Positions 1 to 9,160 of a DNA stretch of 64,000 bases are shown here, piece after piece. This stretch comes from Paenibacillus aceti. GTDB lineage: Bacteria; Bacillota; Bacilli; Paenibacillales; Paenibacillaceae. The position numbers and the translations under genes were made by a program. Numbering within the stretch: the first letter of the stretch is position 1; every line of letters starts with the position of its first letter. Under the pieces are notes generated by a model. That model was not told the DNA's origin, did not search any database, and saw only the letters and a list, made by a program, of their open reading frames with translations. The stretch is from the NCBI RefSeq assembly GCF_003614185.1, contig NZ_KZ987724.1:1016771-1080770 (forward strand). The letters are read 5' to 3'.

Positions 1-2
1 CT

Positions 3-2102
3 CCGGAATTAGCGGATGTAGCTATAGCAGTCAAGCAAAGCCGCTACGAGGATGCGCTGCTGGCCTTGCATCAATATTATCGACAGCGTGAGATCCCGGG
101 TGGCCGCTGGACGAAGGAAGAGACCGTTCAAATGACGGATTACGTCAAGCAGAACTGTGCGGATGAAGTGGCAGCGGTCATGAAGACGGCGGATGAGGTC
201 GTTGAAAATACTTTTCTGTTCCAGTTCCCTTGGGATATGGAGCGTACGCAGGTTCCAGTTACGTTCGAGAGGAAGATAGATTGGAACTATATTCCCGACG
301 TCGATCCGGAATGGTCGTATATGCTCAATCGACACCGTTACTGGATCGCCCTGGGTCAGGCCTATGCTATGACCGGGGACGAGCGATACGCAGCGACAGT
401 ATGTCGCCAGCTTGAGGATTGGATCGACCGCAATCCGGTGCCGAGCGAGCCTACCAGCGATACGCTAACCTGGCGTACGATTGAAGCTGGGCTGCGCGGC
501 AGCAACTGGATCAAGACGCTGCGTTACATCTGGGATTGTCCGCAGTTCACGCCGGCCTTATTGGCCAAGCTGCTGATTTCCTTGTCGGAGCATGCCCGGT
601 ATTTGGCCGCCGCCTTCACCAGCTGGCGAAGGATTAGCAACTGGGGAGTTCTGGAGACCAGCGGGCTGCTGCCGATCGCGTTATATTTCCCTGAATTTAC
701 GGAAGCCCAGCAGTGGCGCAGCCTTGCCAAGCAGAGACTGGAGGAGACAGCCCGTATTCAGGTCATGGCGGACGGAGTACACTGGGAGCAATCCCCTACC
801 TATCACCATGAGGTGCTGAACTGCTATCTGGACTGTCTTTATTTTGCCAAACTCCATGGATGGAAGCTGAGTGAAGACTTCCGTAGTAAAGTGCATGATA
901 TGGCCGTAGCTTCCCTCTACTGGGCCAAGCCGAACCATAGACAGCCTATGCTGGGCGACAGTGATGACAATGATGTTCGCTCGATCTTAAGCTTAGCTGC
1001 GGCCTTGTTCGCGGATGAGACCCTGCGGTTCGCTGCGGATAAGCGGCTGGATTATGATAGCGCGTGGCTGCTTGGCATCGAAGCAATTGGAAGCTACGAC
1101 AGCCTGACTTCTGCTGAGCCGGCTGACATGTCCCGCGCCTTCATCCACTCCGGGCATTATGTGATGCGTTCGGGCTGGAGTGAGCAGGATCTCTATCTGT
1201 ACTTCCATTGTGGCCCGCTCGGTGGGGGGCATGGCCATGCCGATATGCTGCATATTGATCTCCATGCCTACGGGAAAGACTTGCTGACTGATCTGGGGAG
1301 ATACAACTACAGCGATCATACACCGCTCAGACGGGCACTCAAAGAAAGCGCAGCCCACAATACGACGACGGTCGATGGGATCGGCTTTACGGAAATCGCA
1401 GACACCTGGTCCTTTCACCGCATCGCCGGGCCGTTAGGCTGCAAATGGATCAGCCAGCCTGATTATGATTATGTCGAAGGCGGTCATGACGGCTATCTTC
1501 ATCTGGATGATCCGGTATTCGTGAACCGCAGAATTATTTTTATCAAGCCGCATTATTGGCTGCTCGTGGATCGCTTCCATAGCAAGGGGACGCATCGGTT
1601 CACCCAGCATTTTCATTTTGCTCCGGGCGCCATTGAGCTTGAGGACGGCTCGTTAATCTGCCGCACGCGCAATGAAGACGAAGCTAATTTGCTCATGATC
1701 CCGGTTCCGAGTGAGGGCTTGCAAGCTGAAGTCACTGAGGGCGTCATATCCCGGGAATATAATCTGCTGGAATCAAGCAACAACGTAACCTATTCCAGAA
1801 GCGGAAGCGGGATGACTACGATGCTGCAGGTCCTGTATCCGCAGCGGGCTGGCGAGTCGGCACGTCCGCAAGTGAGCAAGCTTCCGGTGTATCGTCATAC
1901 GGGGCAACAGGTAGAGGACGCGCAGGCGGAGGCTTGCCGCATTGTCCATCCTGAGCTGGACGGGGAGCATATCCTGGTCATCAGCCACCAGGTTCCCTCT
2001 GGCCATTATGATTCCTATGTAGTGGATGGCGTGCAGATTTTCGGTGAAATCGTCCTTATTTCCGGCGTAGCCAATGAGAGGAAGATAACCGTAATTAATT
2101 AA
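3..2102 (+). CDS. Heparinase II/III family polysaccharide lyase (5' end missing)
   Basis: The reading frame is open to the left window edge, so the true start lies outside; about 699 residues are visible. The first two thirds resemble the alpha-helical toroid of heparinase II/III lyases, with a Tyr/His-rich SPTYHHEVL segment near residue 265. The last third is beta-rich and carries GGGHGHAD, GRYNY and AAHNTTTVDG, typical of the Hepar_II_III C-terminal domain that supplies catalytic His and Tyr. Such enzymes cleave uronic-acid-containing polysaccharides by beta-elimination. No signal peptide can be judged because the N-terminus is absent. The YesM/YesN and ABC transporter genes that follow suggest use of an oligosaccharide taken up or cleaved by this locus. 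The substrate cannot be read from sequence. Confidence 0.85.
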   Translation, partial: PELADVAIAVKQSRYEDALLALHQYYRQREIPGGRWTKEETVQMTDYVKQNCADEVAAVMKTADEVVENTFLFQFPWDMERTQVPVTFERKIDWNYIPDVDPEWSYMLNRHRYWIALGQAYAMTGDERYAATVCRQLEDWIDRNPVPSEPTSDTLTWRTIEAGLRGSNWIKTLRYIWDCPQFTPALLAKLLISLSEHARYLAAAFTSWRRISNWGVLETSGLLPIALYFPEFTEAQQWRSLAKQRLEETARIQVMADGVHWEQSPTYHHEVLNCYLDCLYFAKLHGWKLSEDFRSKVHDMAVASLYWAKPNHRQPMLGDSDDNDVRSILSLAAALFADETLRFAADKRLDYDSAWLLGIEAIGSYDSLTSAEPADMSRAFIHSGHYVMRSGWSEQDLYLYFHCGPLGGGHGHADMLHIDLHAYGKDLLTDLGRYNYSDHTPLRRALKESAAHNTTTVDGIGFTEIADTWSFHRIAGPLGCKWISQPDYDYVEGGHDGYLHLDDPVFVNRRIIFIKPHYWLLVDRFHSKGTHRFTQHFHFAPGAIELEDGSLICRTRNEDEANLLMIPVPSEGLQAEVTEGVISREYNLLESSNNVTYSRSGSGMTTMLQVLYPQRAGESARPQVSKLPVYRHTGQQVEDAQAEACRIVHPELDGEHILVISHQVPSGHYDSYVVDGVQIFGEIVLISGVANERKITVIN

Positions 2103-2189
2103 TGAATGCTTAAGGGATGACAACCTGCTAGAATAGAAATGCAAGTTCACCTCAAGTAGAGAAAAAGGTTGAGAGAGGCGCTGAAGTGC

Positions 2190-3911
2190 ATGTTCAAATT
2201 AACATACTATAGAAGGATTCAGTTGTCATTCCTTTTGCTTATTTTTATTCCGCTGATCGCAGTTTCCACCGTATCCTTCCTATTAATCCGAAGCTCTATG
2301 GTCGAGAAGCTGCAGCTTAGCAATGAGAATTTCCTGAACGTCATGACGGAAGAGATGAACAAGACGGTCGATGATGTGACGTTCGCATCGCATTTTATTG
2401 TAAACGATACCAATGTTCGAGCAAATCTGAAATCCTTTGCCGATACGAAACGGTTGGATAATTATCAGGATTATGTGCTGTTCACGCAGATCCAGGATCT
2501 GTTCAATCTGATTAATACGAAGCCGCTCAACAATAATATCCGTATGTATCTGGTGAATCGCCAGAATTTCCTGATCTCCTCCGGCACGGAGGATTTAACC
2601 GGGATCACGTCCAGTGTGGACAAGCTGATCAAACGGGTTAATCTGAATGAGCCGGAGAAGCTGCAGTGGCTCGGTATGACTGACAGTGCCCTGGGCAACA
2701 GAAGCTATTATATTGCCAGAGTGATCTATGACAGTAGAGAGAAGCAGTATATATCTGTGCTGCTGGTCTCGATCTCGGAAGCTTACTTCACGAAGCAGCT
2801 CAGACCTATAGAATTTGGCAAGGTAGCGATATTCGATTCCTCCGGTGAACGGATCGCCGGAGACGAGGGATTGTCGTTGGATAACGTAAATTCTGACGGC
2901 AGTGTCCGAACGGTTCGCAATATCTCCAAGTCCAGCTGGAATCTCGTCTACGAGGCATCTGAGAAAGAATGGGCGGGCCAGATCTCCCGTACCTTCTACA
3001 TGGGATTAATCGCAGTCATTCTGTTATTTATCGTCTTCTCCGCAACTTCCATTCTGATTGCCAAGCGGCTGCATAGCCCGATTCATAAGCTGCAGCGGGT
3101 CGTTCGTCAATTCGGATTGGGCAATCTGGATGCCAGGCTGGAAGTCAAGGGTCGGGATGATATTGCAGAATTGGGCAACACCTTGAATACGATGCTGGAT
3201 CAGCTGCAGCAATTGATCCATGATATCGAGCAGGAGCAGGAGCAGAAACGGGTGATGGAATTGGAAGCGCTGTTTATGCAGATTCGTCCGCATTTCCTCA
3301 TTAATACGCTCAATTCAATCAAGTGCAGCCTGATTCTGTCGAATGACAAGCTGCATAGCGGGATCATCGATTCGCTGATGAGCTTGCTGCGCGCTTATTT
3401 GAAGGTGAATGAACCGACTAGTCTGGCAGAAGAATGCAAGCTGCTCGCTCATTATGTAGATATTATGAAGGTACGAAATGAGATTCCGCTCAAGCTCGTG
3501 ATCAATCTCGATCCGGCAACCGAAGGACTGATCGTTCCTAAGCTTATATTGCAGCCACTTGTAGAGAATGCGATTGTGCACGGATTCGTAGATCATCCAT
3601 CGCCTAGAATCACGGTCAGCTCAAGGCAAGTGGCAGACAGGGTTATTATCGAGGTTGAGGATAATGGAGACGGTATCGAAGAAGAATTGGTGGGTCGGCT
3701 TAACCGCAGACTTATGTTCGATGATGATGATGACAGTTCCTACGAACGGGTCGGCTTGATCAATGTCGTTCAGAGATTAAGACTAACCTTCGGTGAGGAA
3801 GCGGCGATGTCAATGATTAATCGGCAGGAGGGCGGAGTGACAGTGACTCTGTGTTTACCTCTAGGCACTCATCATGTTTTACAGGGGGGAATGAATAGAT
3901 GTATAGAGTGA
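2190..3911 (+). CDS. YesM-type sensor histidine kinase
   Basis: A membrane sensor kinase of about 573 residues. It has a transmembrane helix near residues 12-33, an extracytoplasmic sensing region, a second helix near 269-291, a HAMP linker, a His_kinase box QIRPHFLINTLNSI with the phosphorylated His near 368, and a GHKL ATPase with ENAIVHGF near 458. A TTG at 2169 extends the frame, but GAGAGG upstream of the ATG at 2190 is the better ribosome site. The 3' end overlaps the response regulator by 13 bases, so the two are translationally linked. Kinases of this type usually sense extracellular sugars and control the adjacent sugar ABC transporter. Confidence 0.9.
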   Translation: MFKLTYYRRIQLSFLLLIFIPLIAVSTVSFLLIRSSMVEKLQLSNENFLNVMTEEMNKTVDDVTFASHFIVNDTNVRANLKSFADTKRLDNYQDYVLFTQIQDLFNLINTKPLNNNIRMYLVNRQNFLISSGTEDLTGITSSVDKLIKRVNLNEPEKLQWLGMTDSALGNRSYYIARVIYDSREKQYISVLLVSISEAYFTKQLRPIEFGKVAIFDSSGERIAGDEGLSLDNVNSDGSVRTVRNISKSSWNLVYEASEKEWAGQISRTFYMGLIAVILLFIVFSATSILIAKRLHSPIHKLQRVVRQFGLGNLDARLEVKGRDDIAELGNTLNTMLDQLQQLIHDIEQEQEQKRVMELEALFMQIRPHFLINTLNSIKCSLILSNDKLHSGIIDSLMSLLRAYLKVNEPTSLAEECKLLAHYVDIMKVRNEIPLKLVINLDPATEGLIVPKLILQPLVENAIVHGFVDHPSPRITVSSRQVADRVIIEVEDNGDGIEEELVGRLNRRLMFDDDDDSSYERVGLINVVQRLRLTFGEEAAMSMINRQEGGVTVTLCLPLGTHHVLQGGMNRCIE

Positions 3912-5485
3912 TGCTCATTGACGATGATGTTCCCATGTTAAAAGTGCTGCAGCAAATGATCGATTGGGAGGCCAATAATCTGCAGATTGTCGGCACCACA
4001 TATTCCAGCGTGAAGGCGATGCACATGTTCGAAGAGGTGCAGCCTGATATCGTCATTACGGACATTGGCCTGCCGCAGAAGAACGGAATTGAGCTTGCCG
4101 ACAGCTTCACTTCTATTAAGCCGGATGTCCGGGTGATCTTCCTTACCTGTCACGAGGACTTTAATTATGCACAACAGGCGGTTAAACTGAAGGCCGATGA
4201 TTATCTGATCAAGGATCAGCTTACAGCGGAACAGCTGGAGAAGAGTCTGGAGAAATCGGTCACCATCTTGAAATCGAGGACAGGCCTGATCCGCTGGAAG
4301 ACCTCGAACTATAATAGCCAGCTATTTCGTCAGGATTTATTGAAGAGAGTGGTCGACCAGGCTCCGATGGAGATGACGATGGCATATGCTTCGCAAATCG
4401 GAATCTCCTGGAATTATCCCTGGTTCCTGCTGGGGATTGTGAATGTGCAATTCTCCAGCTTCGACAGACGTTATAAGCAGAGTGAATTTCCGTTGATCAT
4501 GTATGCTATTTATAATATCGCGCTTGAGCTGTCCGAATCCTGTGAAGGAGTTACGCCGATTCTGGAGAAGGACAATCTTGCGATTCTATACAATTTCCGG
4601 GTCAATCTGGCTCAGAACGCGACTCTTCACTTCAATAATTTCATACAGCAGTTACGTTCTCAGTGTGTTAATTTTCTTAAAATTGAGCCAAGCATTGTCA
4701 CCGTGACAGATAAAATGGAGCTGGATTCCATCGGCCCCGTGTATCAGCAGGTTTTGCAGAATAAATTCGAGTTCTATGAAGACTCTGATTACATGATTAC
4801 GGATGCTTCCCAGCATGCAGCACCGATGTTCCAGGCGGCTCCGCAGGGCTTCCTGAATAGCTGTGTATCTCAGCTGGAGCAGGCGGTCATCAAGCATGAC
4901 TTGTCCTCTATACACCATACCTTGCTGGAAATCGCCGATCATGCGCGGGAATTGATGATCGATCCGCGCGATTTTGAACGGGAGCTGTCTTTTATGCTGC
5001 GGGGCATAGAATTGATGTTCTCCAATTTGAAATTTGATGAGGATCTGTTCAAGTATTTGAAGCTATCGCGAACCTTGAGTGATTCCATCGAACTGATCGA
5101 GAGGAAGCTGGTTCAAATTACGGAGAGCCGGGACAAGCAGGGGACGAGCACGACACAGGAGCCGAAGCTGCAGGTCATTCAGCAATATATAGAGCAGCAT
5201 CTCGCTGACAATATTACATCCATCGATATGGCGCGCTATCTGTACTTGAACCCGAGCTATTTCTCCCGCTATTTCAAGCGGATGACCGGGCTCACCTTCA
5301 CAGATTATGTGCATCAGTATAAGATGAAGCTGGCGACCAAAATGCTGAAGATGTCCAATCAGAACCTGGAATCGATGGCGATCGGGCTTGGCTATTCGGA
5401 TCGGACCTACTTCTCCAAGGTGTTCAAGAAATACGTCGGTTTGACTCCAAGCGAATATAAAGCGAAGTATTCGGCGCGTAAATAA
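3899..5485 (+). CDS. YesN-type response regulator, AraC-family output
   Basis: A response regulator of 528 residues. The N-terminal receiver domain has the acidic pair LIDDD, the phosphoacceptor Asp near 55 in IVITDIGLP, and a conserved Lys in YLIKD. A long middle region follows. The C-terminal 100 residues form an AraC double helix-turn-helix (IDMARYLYLNPSYFSRYFK, then MAIGLGYSDRTYFSKVFKK). It is the partner of the overlapping kinase and the probable activator of the transporter genes downstream. A terminator follows the stop, so the two-component pair forms its own transcription unit. Confidence 0.92.
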   Translation: MYRVMLIDDDVPMLKVLQQMIDWEANNLQIVGTTYSSVKAMHMFEEVQPDIVITDIGLPQKNGIELADSFTSIKPDVRVIFLTCHEDFNYAQQAVKLKADDYLIKDQLTAEQLEKSLEKSVTILKSRTGLIRWKTSNYNSQLFRQDLLKRVVDQAPMEMTMAYASQIGISWNYPWFLLGIVNVQFSSFDRRYKQSEFPLIMYAIYNIALELSESCEGVTPILEKDNLAILYNFRVNLAQNATLHFNNFIQQLRSQCVNFLKIEPSIVTVTDKMELDSIGPVYQQVLQNKFEFYEDSDYMITDASQHAAPMFQAAPQGFLNSCVSQLEQAVIKHDLSSIHHTLLEIADHARELMIDPRDFERELSFMLRGIELMFSNLKFDEDLFKYLKLSRTLSDSIELIERKLVQITESRDKQGTSTTQEPKLQVIQQYIEQHLADNITSIDMARYLYLNPSYFSRYFKRMTGLTFTDYVHQYKMKLATKMLKMSNQNLESMAIGLGYSDRTYFSKVFKKYVGLTPSEYKAKYSARK

Positions 5486-5495
5486 GGAATATAGA

Positions 5496-5537
5496 AAAGC
5501 GTGGTAAATTGTTAAACAATTTGCTGCGCTTTTTTTG
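5496..5537 (+). terminator. Rho-independent terminator after the two-component operon
   Basis: An AAAGCG/CGCTTT outer stem encloses an AAATTGTT/AACAATTT inner palindrome and runs into seven T residues. It lies just after the response regulator stop and separates it from the ABC transporter genes. Confidence 0.8.
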
Positions 5538-5666
5538 CGTCTTTAGAGTGATCTATCGCTATTTTTAGGTCAAAATCGTGCACGCTCCTGGTCATAATCA
5601 CTCCTTCTTCGCGTCTTACGATGTATTACTATAATGGTAACTTATTAATTGTAGAGGTGATACAAC

Positions 5667-6599
5667 GTGGAGGCAGTAAAACAACCTGTACCGGGCACCC
5701 AAAGAGAACCACGGAAGAGATTTATGACGCCACATCGAAAGGAAGCAATGATCGGTTGGCTGTTCCTAGCTCCGGAAATCATCGGCATGTTGTTTCTTAA
5801 CGTATTCGCGCTCGGTTTCTCCTTATATCTGAGTTTATCCAAATGGGATTTACTATCAGGGGTTAAAGGAATTGAATTTATCGGGTTTGGCAACTATGCG
5901 AAGCTGTTCAATGATCCAACGATCTGGCAGGCTGTGAAGAATAATGTTCTCTATATGATCATGACAGTTCCGATTCCGATTGCCATCGCTTTCGTCTTGG
6001 CTGTTCTGATTCATAACAGCGTATTCTTCAAAGACTATTTCAAGGTAGCGTTCTTCATTCCGTATATTTCATCAATTATCGCAGTTGCTGCGGTATGGAG
6101 CGCCTTGTTCCATCCATCCCTTGGGCCAATTAACCAATTCCTGATGGATCTCGGGATTTCAGCTCCGCCAAAATGGCTGGTGGATCCGAAGACTTCCTTG
6201 CTATCTATCGCGATTATCAGTTCATGGGCAAGTCTGGGTTACACCATTATCATCTATATGGCGGGATTGACGAATATCTCGAATGAAATTTATGAAGCAG
6301 CTGAAATTGACGGGGCGGGCCCGTTAAAGAAATTCTTCTCTATTACGGTACCGATGCTGCGCTCGACAACCTTCTTCTTGCTGATCACGATGCTGATCGG
6401 ATCATTCAAAGTATTCGATATTATCGCTTACCTTACCGAGGGCGGACCGAACAACTCGTCTACGGTGCTGGTATACCGGATTTATGAGGAAGGCTTCAAA
6501 TACTATAATATGGGCTACGCTTCCGCCATCTCCTGGTTGCTGTTCGCCATCATCGGCATTTTAACAGCGGTGACCTGGAAAATGAGAAATGAAGACTAG
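5667..6599 (+). CDS. Sugar ABC transporter permease (MalF/UgpA type)
   Basis: A hydrophobic inner-membrane protein of 310 residues with about six membrane helices. The cytoplasmic EAA loop, EAAEIDGAGPLKKFF, near residue 210 docks the ATPase. GTG is the start, preceded by GAGGTG. It pairs with the permease gene 12 bases downstream and the lipoprotein binding protein that follows. No ATPase gene is present, which is usual for Paenibacillus CUT1 systems, where a shared MsmX-like ATPase encoded elsewhere drives several importers. Confidence 0.92.
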   Translation: MEAVKQPVPGTQREPRKRFMTPHRKEAMIGWLFLAPEIIGMLFLNVFALGFSLYLSLSKWDLLSGVKGIEFIGFGNYAKLFNDPTIWQAVKNNVLYMIMTVPIPIAIAFVLAVLIHNSVFFKDYFKVAFFIPYISSIIAVAAVWSALFHPSLGPINQFLMDLGISAPPKWLVDPKTSLLSIAIISSWASLGYTIIIYMAGLTNISNEIYEAAEIDGAGPLKKFFSITVPMLRSTTFFLLITMLIGSFKVFDIIAYLTEGGPNNSSTVLVYRIYEEGFKYYNMGYASAISWLLFAIIGILTAVTWKMRNED

Positions 6600-6611
6600 G
6601 GGGAATATCGA

Positions 6612-7448
6612 ATGCAACTCATCAGAAAAAACATGTCAAAATTGATAATCACCGTCTTCATGGGTGCTTTATCCGTAGTGTTTCTCATACCGCTTGTGTG
6701 GATGGTGTCGGCAGCTTTTAAATATGAGAAAGATGTTATGCGCTTTCCGATTCAATGGATTCCTGAGAAGATCAATGTAGCGTATAATTTTAAGACGGTC
6801 TGGATGGGGAAGGTTCCCTTCTATGAATTCTATTTCAACTCGTTCAAGATCGCGATTATTACGACGATCATTACACTGATCATCTCATCCATGTCAGCCT
6901 ATGCGTTGACGAAGATTAACTTCAAAGGTAGAAATATTGTGTTCCTGGCGCTGCTATCCTTCATGATCATTCCGGATCAAGCGACCTTGATTCCGCGCTT
7001 CTTGCTGATCCGCTGGTTCGGACTGTATAACACGCATGCGGCGATTATATTAATGAGCATGTTCTCGATCTACTTTACATTCCTGCTGCGGCAATTTATG
7101 ATTGGCGTCAGTGATGAATTTATTGAGGCGGCCAGAATCGATGGAGCAGGTCATCTGAAGATCTTCAACTCGATCATGATTCCGCTCTGTAAGCCGGTAT
7201 TGGCTACTGTAGCTATCATTAAATTCATCTGGACCTGGAATGACTACCAGAATCCACTCATCTTCTTGCTGGACAAGGATCTGTACACGATTCCGCTGGG
7301 GATGACCCTGTTCCGCGATGACTTCACGAATAACTATGCGATTATGATGACCGCAGCAGTATCTGCAATCATTCCGCTCTTAATCGTATTCATCGCTCTG
7401 CAGAAGCAAGTTATTAACGGTATCGCACTTGGCGGCGTAAAAGGCTAA
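6612..7448 (+). CDS. Carbohydrate ABC transporter permease (MalG type)
   Basis: The second permease, 278 residues with about six membrane helices. It carries the EAA motif EAARIDGAGHLKIF near residue 171 and the family-typical hydrophobic C-terminal segment. It starts 12 bases after the first permease behind a GGGGAA ribosome site, so the two are co-transcribed and form the heterodimeric channel. Confidence 0.92.
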   Translation: MQLIRKNMSKLIITVFMGALSVVFLIPLVWMVSAAFKYEKDVMRFPIQWIPEKINVAYNFKTVWMGKVPFYEFYFNSFKIAIITTIITLIISSMSAYALTKINFKGRNIVFLALLSFMIIPDQATLIPRFLLIRWFGLYNTHAAIILMSMFSIYFTFLLRQFMIGVSDEFIEAARIDGAGHLKIFNSIMIPLCKPVLATVAIIKFIWTWNDYQNPLIFLLDKDLYTIPLGMTLFRDDFTNNYAIMMTAAVSAIIPLLIVFIALQKQVINGIALGGVKG

Positions 7449-7466
7449 TTGACTGAAATTATATCT

Positions 7467-7486
7467 CGCGGGCTTACGGGCCCGCG
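7467..7486 (+). other. GC-rich hairpin between permease and binding-protein genes
   Basis: A perfect 7-bp GC stem, CGCGGGC with GCCCGCG, and a 6-base loop lie 18 bases after the permease stop. No T tract follows, so it looks more like an mRNA-stabilising or processing hairpin than a terminator. The binding protein is normally needed in excess over the permeases, and a stem here could help set that ratio. Confidence 0.5.
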
Positions 7487-7501
7487 GGTATTCCAAACTT
7501 T

Positions 7502-7584
7502 AAGTAAGCGTTGTCAAAAAGTCAAAAATGTATTCCTATAACATCAAAATTTTGCACTTGGCCTATAAGGCAACCGCCTATAAT
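7502..7584 (+). promoter_or_regulatory. Probable promoter and catabolite-control-like site before the binding protein
   Basis: A perfect TATAAT at 7579-7584 sits 55 bases before the ATG, with only a weak -35 (TTGGCC/ACTTGG). At 7502-7517 there is a CcpA cre-like sequence, AAGTAAGCGTTGTCAA, with two mismatches to the WTGNAARCGNWWWCAW consensus. This suggests the binding protein has its own promoter, possibly under catabolite control. No expression data support this. Confidence 0.45.
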
Positions 7585-7638
7585 GATAATTGAAACAAGC
7601 ACACAACACTAAAATTTACAGTGCGGGGGGAAGTTCAG

Positions 7639-9042
7639 ATGCAACAAAAGAGCAAAAAGAGTCTATCGATTATTCTTGGCACACTCCTGACGATCAGCTT
7701 GATACTGAGCGGCTGCGGTAAATCCGGGAACTCAGGAAATTCCGCTTCCAATGGGGCTGCGGCTAACGCTAACGGCGGGAACACAGCATCCGAGAAGCAA
7801 GTTACGATCAAGTATTACAACTGGGATAATGATGCTCAGGCCGCAGGAACAGATGCGATGCTGCAAGAATTCATGGATCAGAACCCGAACATCAAGGTTG
7901 AGCATGTCGTTCTCGTCCCTGGTGATTCCGTTGAAATGATGAAGAAGCTCGATTTCTTGATCTCCTCAGGAGAAGCGATCGACGTTGTGCAAATGCCAAG
8001 CTTGGGCAGCACGATTGAACGCGCAAGTCGTGGAGCGCTTGCTCCGTTGAATGAGTTCTATGAAAAAGAAGGCATCGTTCCTGAAGATGAATATTATGTA
8101 AACGCTAAAGTTGACGGTAAATATTATGGCATGCAATACACCAAGAGCATCAACTATGTTATGTTGAACAAAGATGCATTGGATGAAGTTGGACTTGAAG
8201 TGCCTAAGTTCGGATGGACTTGGGATGACTACCGTGAATATGCCAAGAAGCTGACTAAAGGCGAAGGCGTTGACAAACGTTACGGTACTTACTTCCATAC
8301 TTGGGAGCTCTACATGAACGCTCCTGCGCAGACGATGATGAAGGATCCGTTCGTATATGAAGACGGTACAACGATTCTGGCTGACCCATCGTACAAGTAC
8401 TTCTTCCAGTTGCGTAAAGACATGGAAGATGTAGATAAGACAGCTAAGCCTTACTCAGACGTTCTCGCGGCGAAGCTTAACTATCGTACAGAGTTCTTCA
8501 ACGAAGAAGCAGCTATGATTCTGACAGGTAACTTTACGATTGCTGACCCAGGTAATACCGAGCAATATCCGCATAACTTCAAGACAGCATTCGCACCGGT
8601 ACCAGTGCCTCCGGCTGGAGCTGAGCCAAAAGGCTATGAAGGCAAGTATTTCACCAGCGGTTCACAAATTGCTATGGGCGCAACTTCCAAGAACAAAGAT
8701 GCTTCCTTCAAGCTGATGAGATTCATGACTACAGCTGATTCGAAGAACAGACAAGAATTCTCCGGCTACAAGAAAGCAAACAACGAAGAGCTGATGACGA
8801 AGCTGGTTGCTGGTAAAGAGGAAATGTATGATATGGATTCGCTCAAATACTCTCTGTTCAGCGATGACATTCAATTCCTCGGCGCTGCTGAAGTAATGAC
8901 AAATGCAACTTCTGAAATCACAAAAGTCATCGATGATGGCTTCAGCAAATTCATGCTTAGCAATGAACCGATTGATGAAGTTCAGAAGTGGATGGTAGAC
9001 GAAGCAACGAAACTCATCGACGAAAAAGGTTTTGTGAAATAA
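7639..9042 (+). CDS. Extracellular sugar-binding lipoprotein of the ABC importer
   Basis: A family 1 extracellular solute-binding protein of 467 residues. It has a lipoprotein signal peptide with lipobox LSGC and Cys26 as the lipidation site, followed by a Gly/Ser/Asn-rich linker. The start is placed at ATG 7639 behind a GGGGGG ribosome site instead of the GTG at 7621. The fold region contains typical periplasmic-binding signatures such as YYNWDNDAQ and VVQMPSLGS. It should capture the oligosaccharide outside the membrane and pass it to the two permeases upstream. The ligand is unknown; the fucosidases downstream hint at a fucosylated oligosaccharide. Confidence 0.92.
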   Translation: MQQKSKKSLSIILGTLLTISLILSGCGKSGNSGNSASNGAAANANGGNTASEKQVTIKYYNWDNDAQAAGTDAMLQEFMDQNPNIKVEHVVLVPGDSVEMMKKLDFLISSGEAIDVVQMPSLGSTIERASRGALAPLNEFYEKEGIVPEDEYYVNAKVDGKYYGMQYTKSINYVMLNKDALDEVGLEVPKFGWTWDDYREYAKKLTKGEGVDKRYGTYFHTWELYMNAPAQTMMKDPFVYEDGTTILADPSYKYFFQLRKDMEDVDKTAKPYSDVLAAKLNYRTEFFNEEAAMILTGNFTIADPGNTEQYPHNFKTAFAPVPVPPAGAEPKGYEGKYFTSGSQIAMGATSKNKDASFKLMRFMTTADSKNRQEFSGYKKANNEELMTKLVAGKEEMYDMDSLKYSLFSDDIQFLGAAEVMTNATSEITKVIDDGFSKFMLSNEPIDEVQKWMVDEATKLIDEKGFVK

Positions 9043-9085
9043 TCGGTTGATGAAACAGTAAGATTTATGTTTAACTATGGATTGG

Positions 9086-9124
9086 AAGGGCCGTCTCAGT
9101 GATCTTACATATGAGGCGGCCCTT
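9086..9124 (+). terminator. Terminator after the binding-protein gene
   Basis: A 12-bp stem, AAGGGCCGTCTC with GAGGCGGCCCTT, includes one G-T pair. The T-rich tail is weak (ACTATTATT), so read-through into the fucosidase genes 37 bases downstream is likely. Confidence 0.65.
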
Positions 9125-9160
9125 ACTATTATTGTGAAACTCTAAAATAGGAGCAGAGCG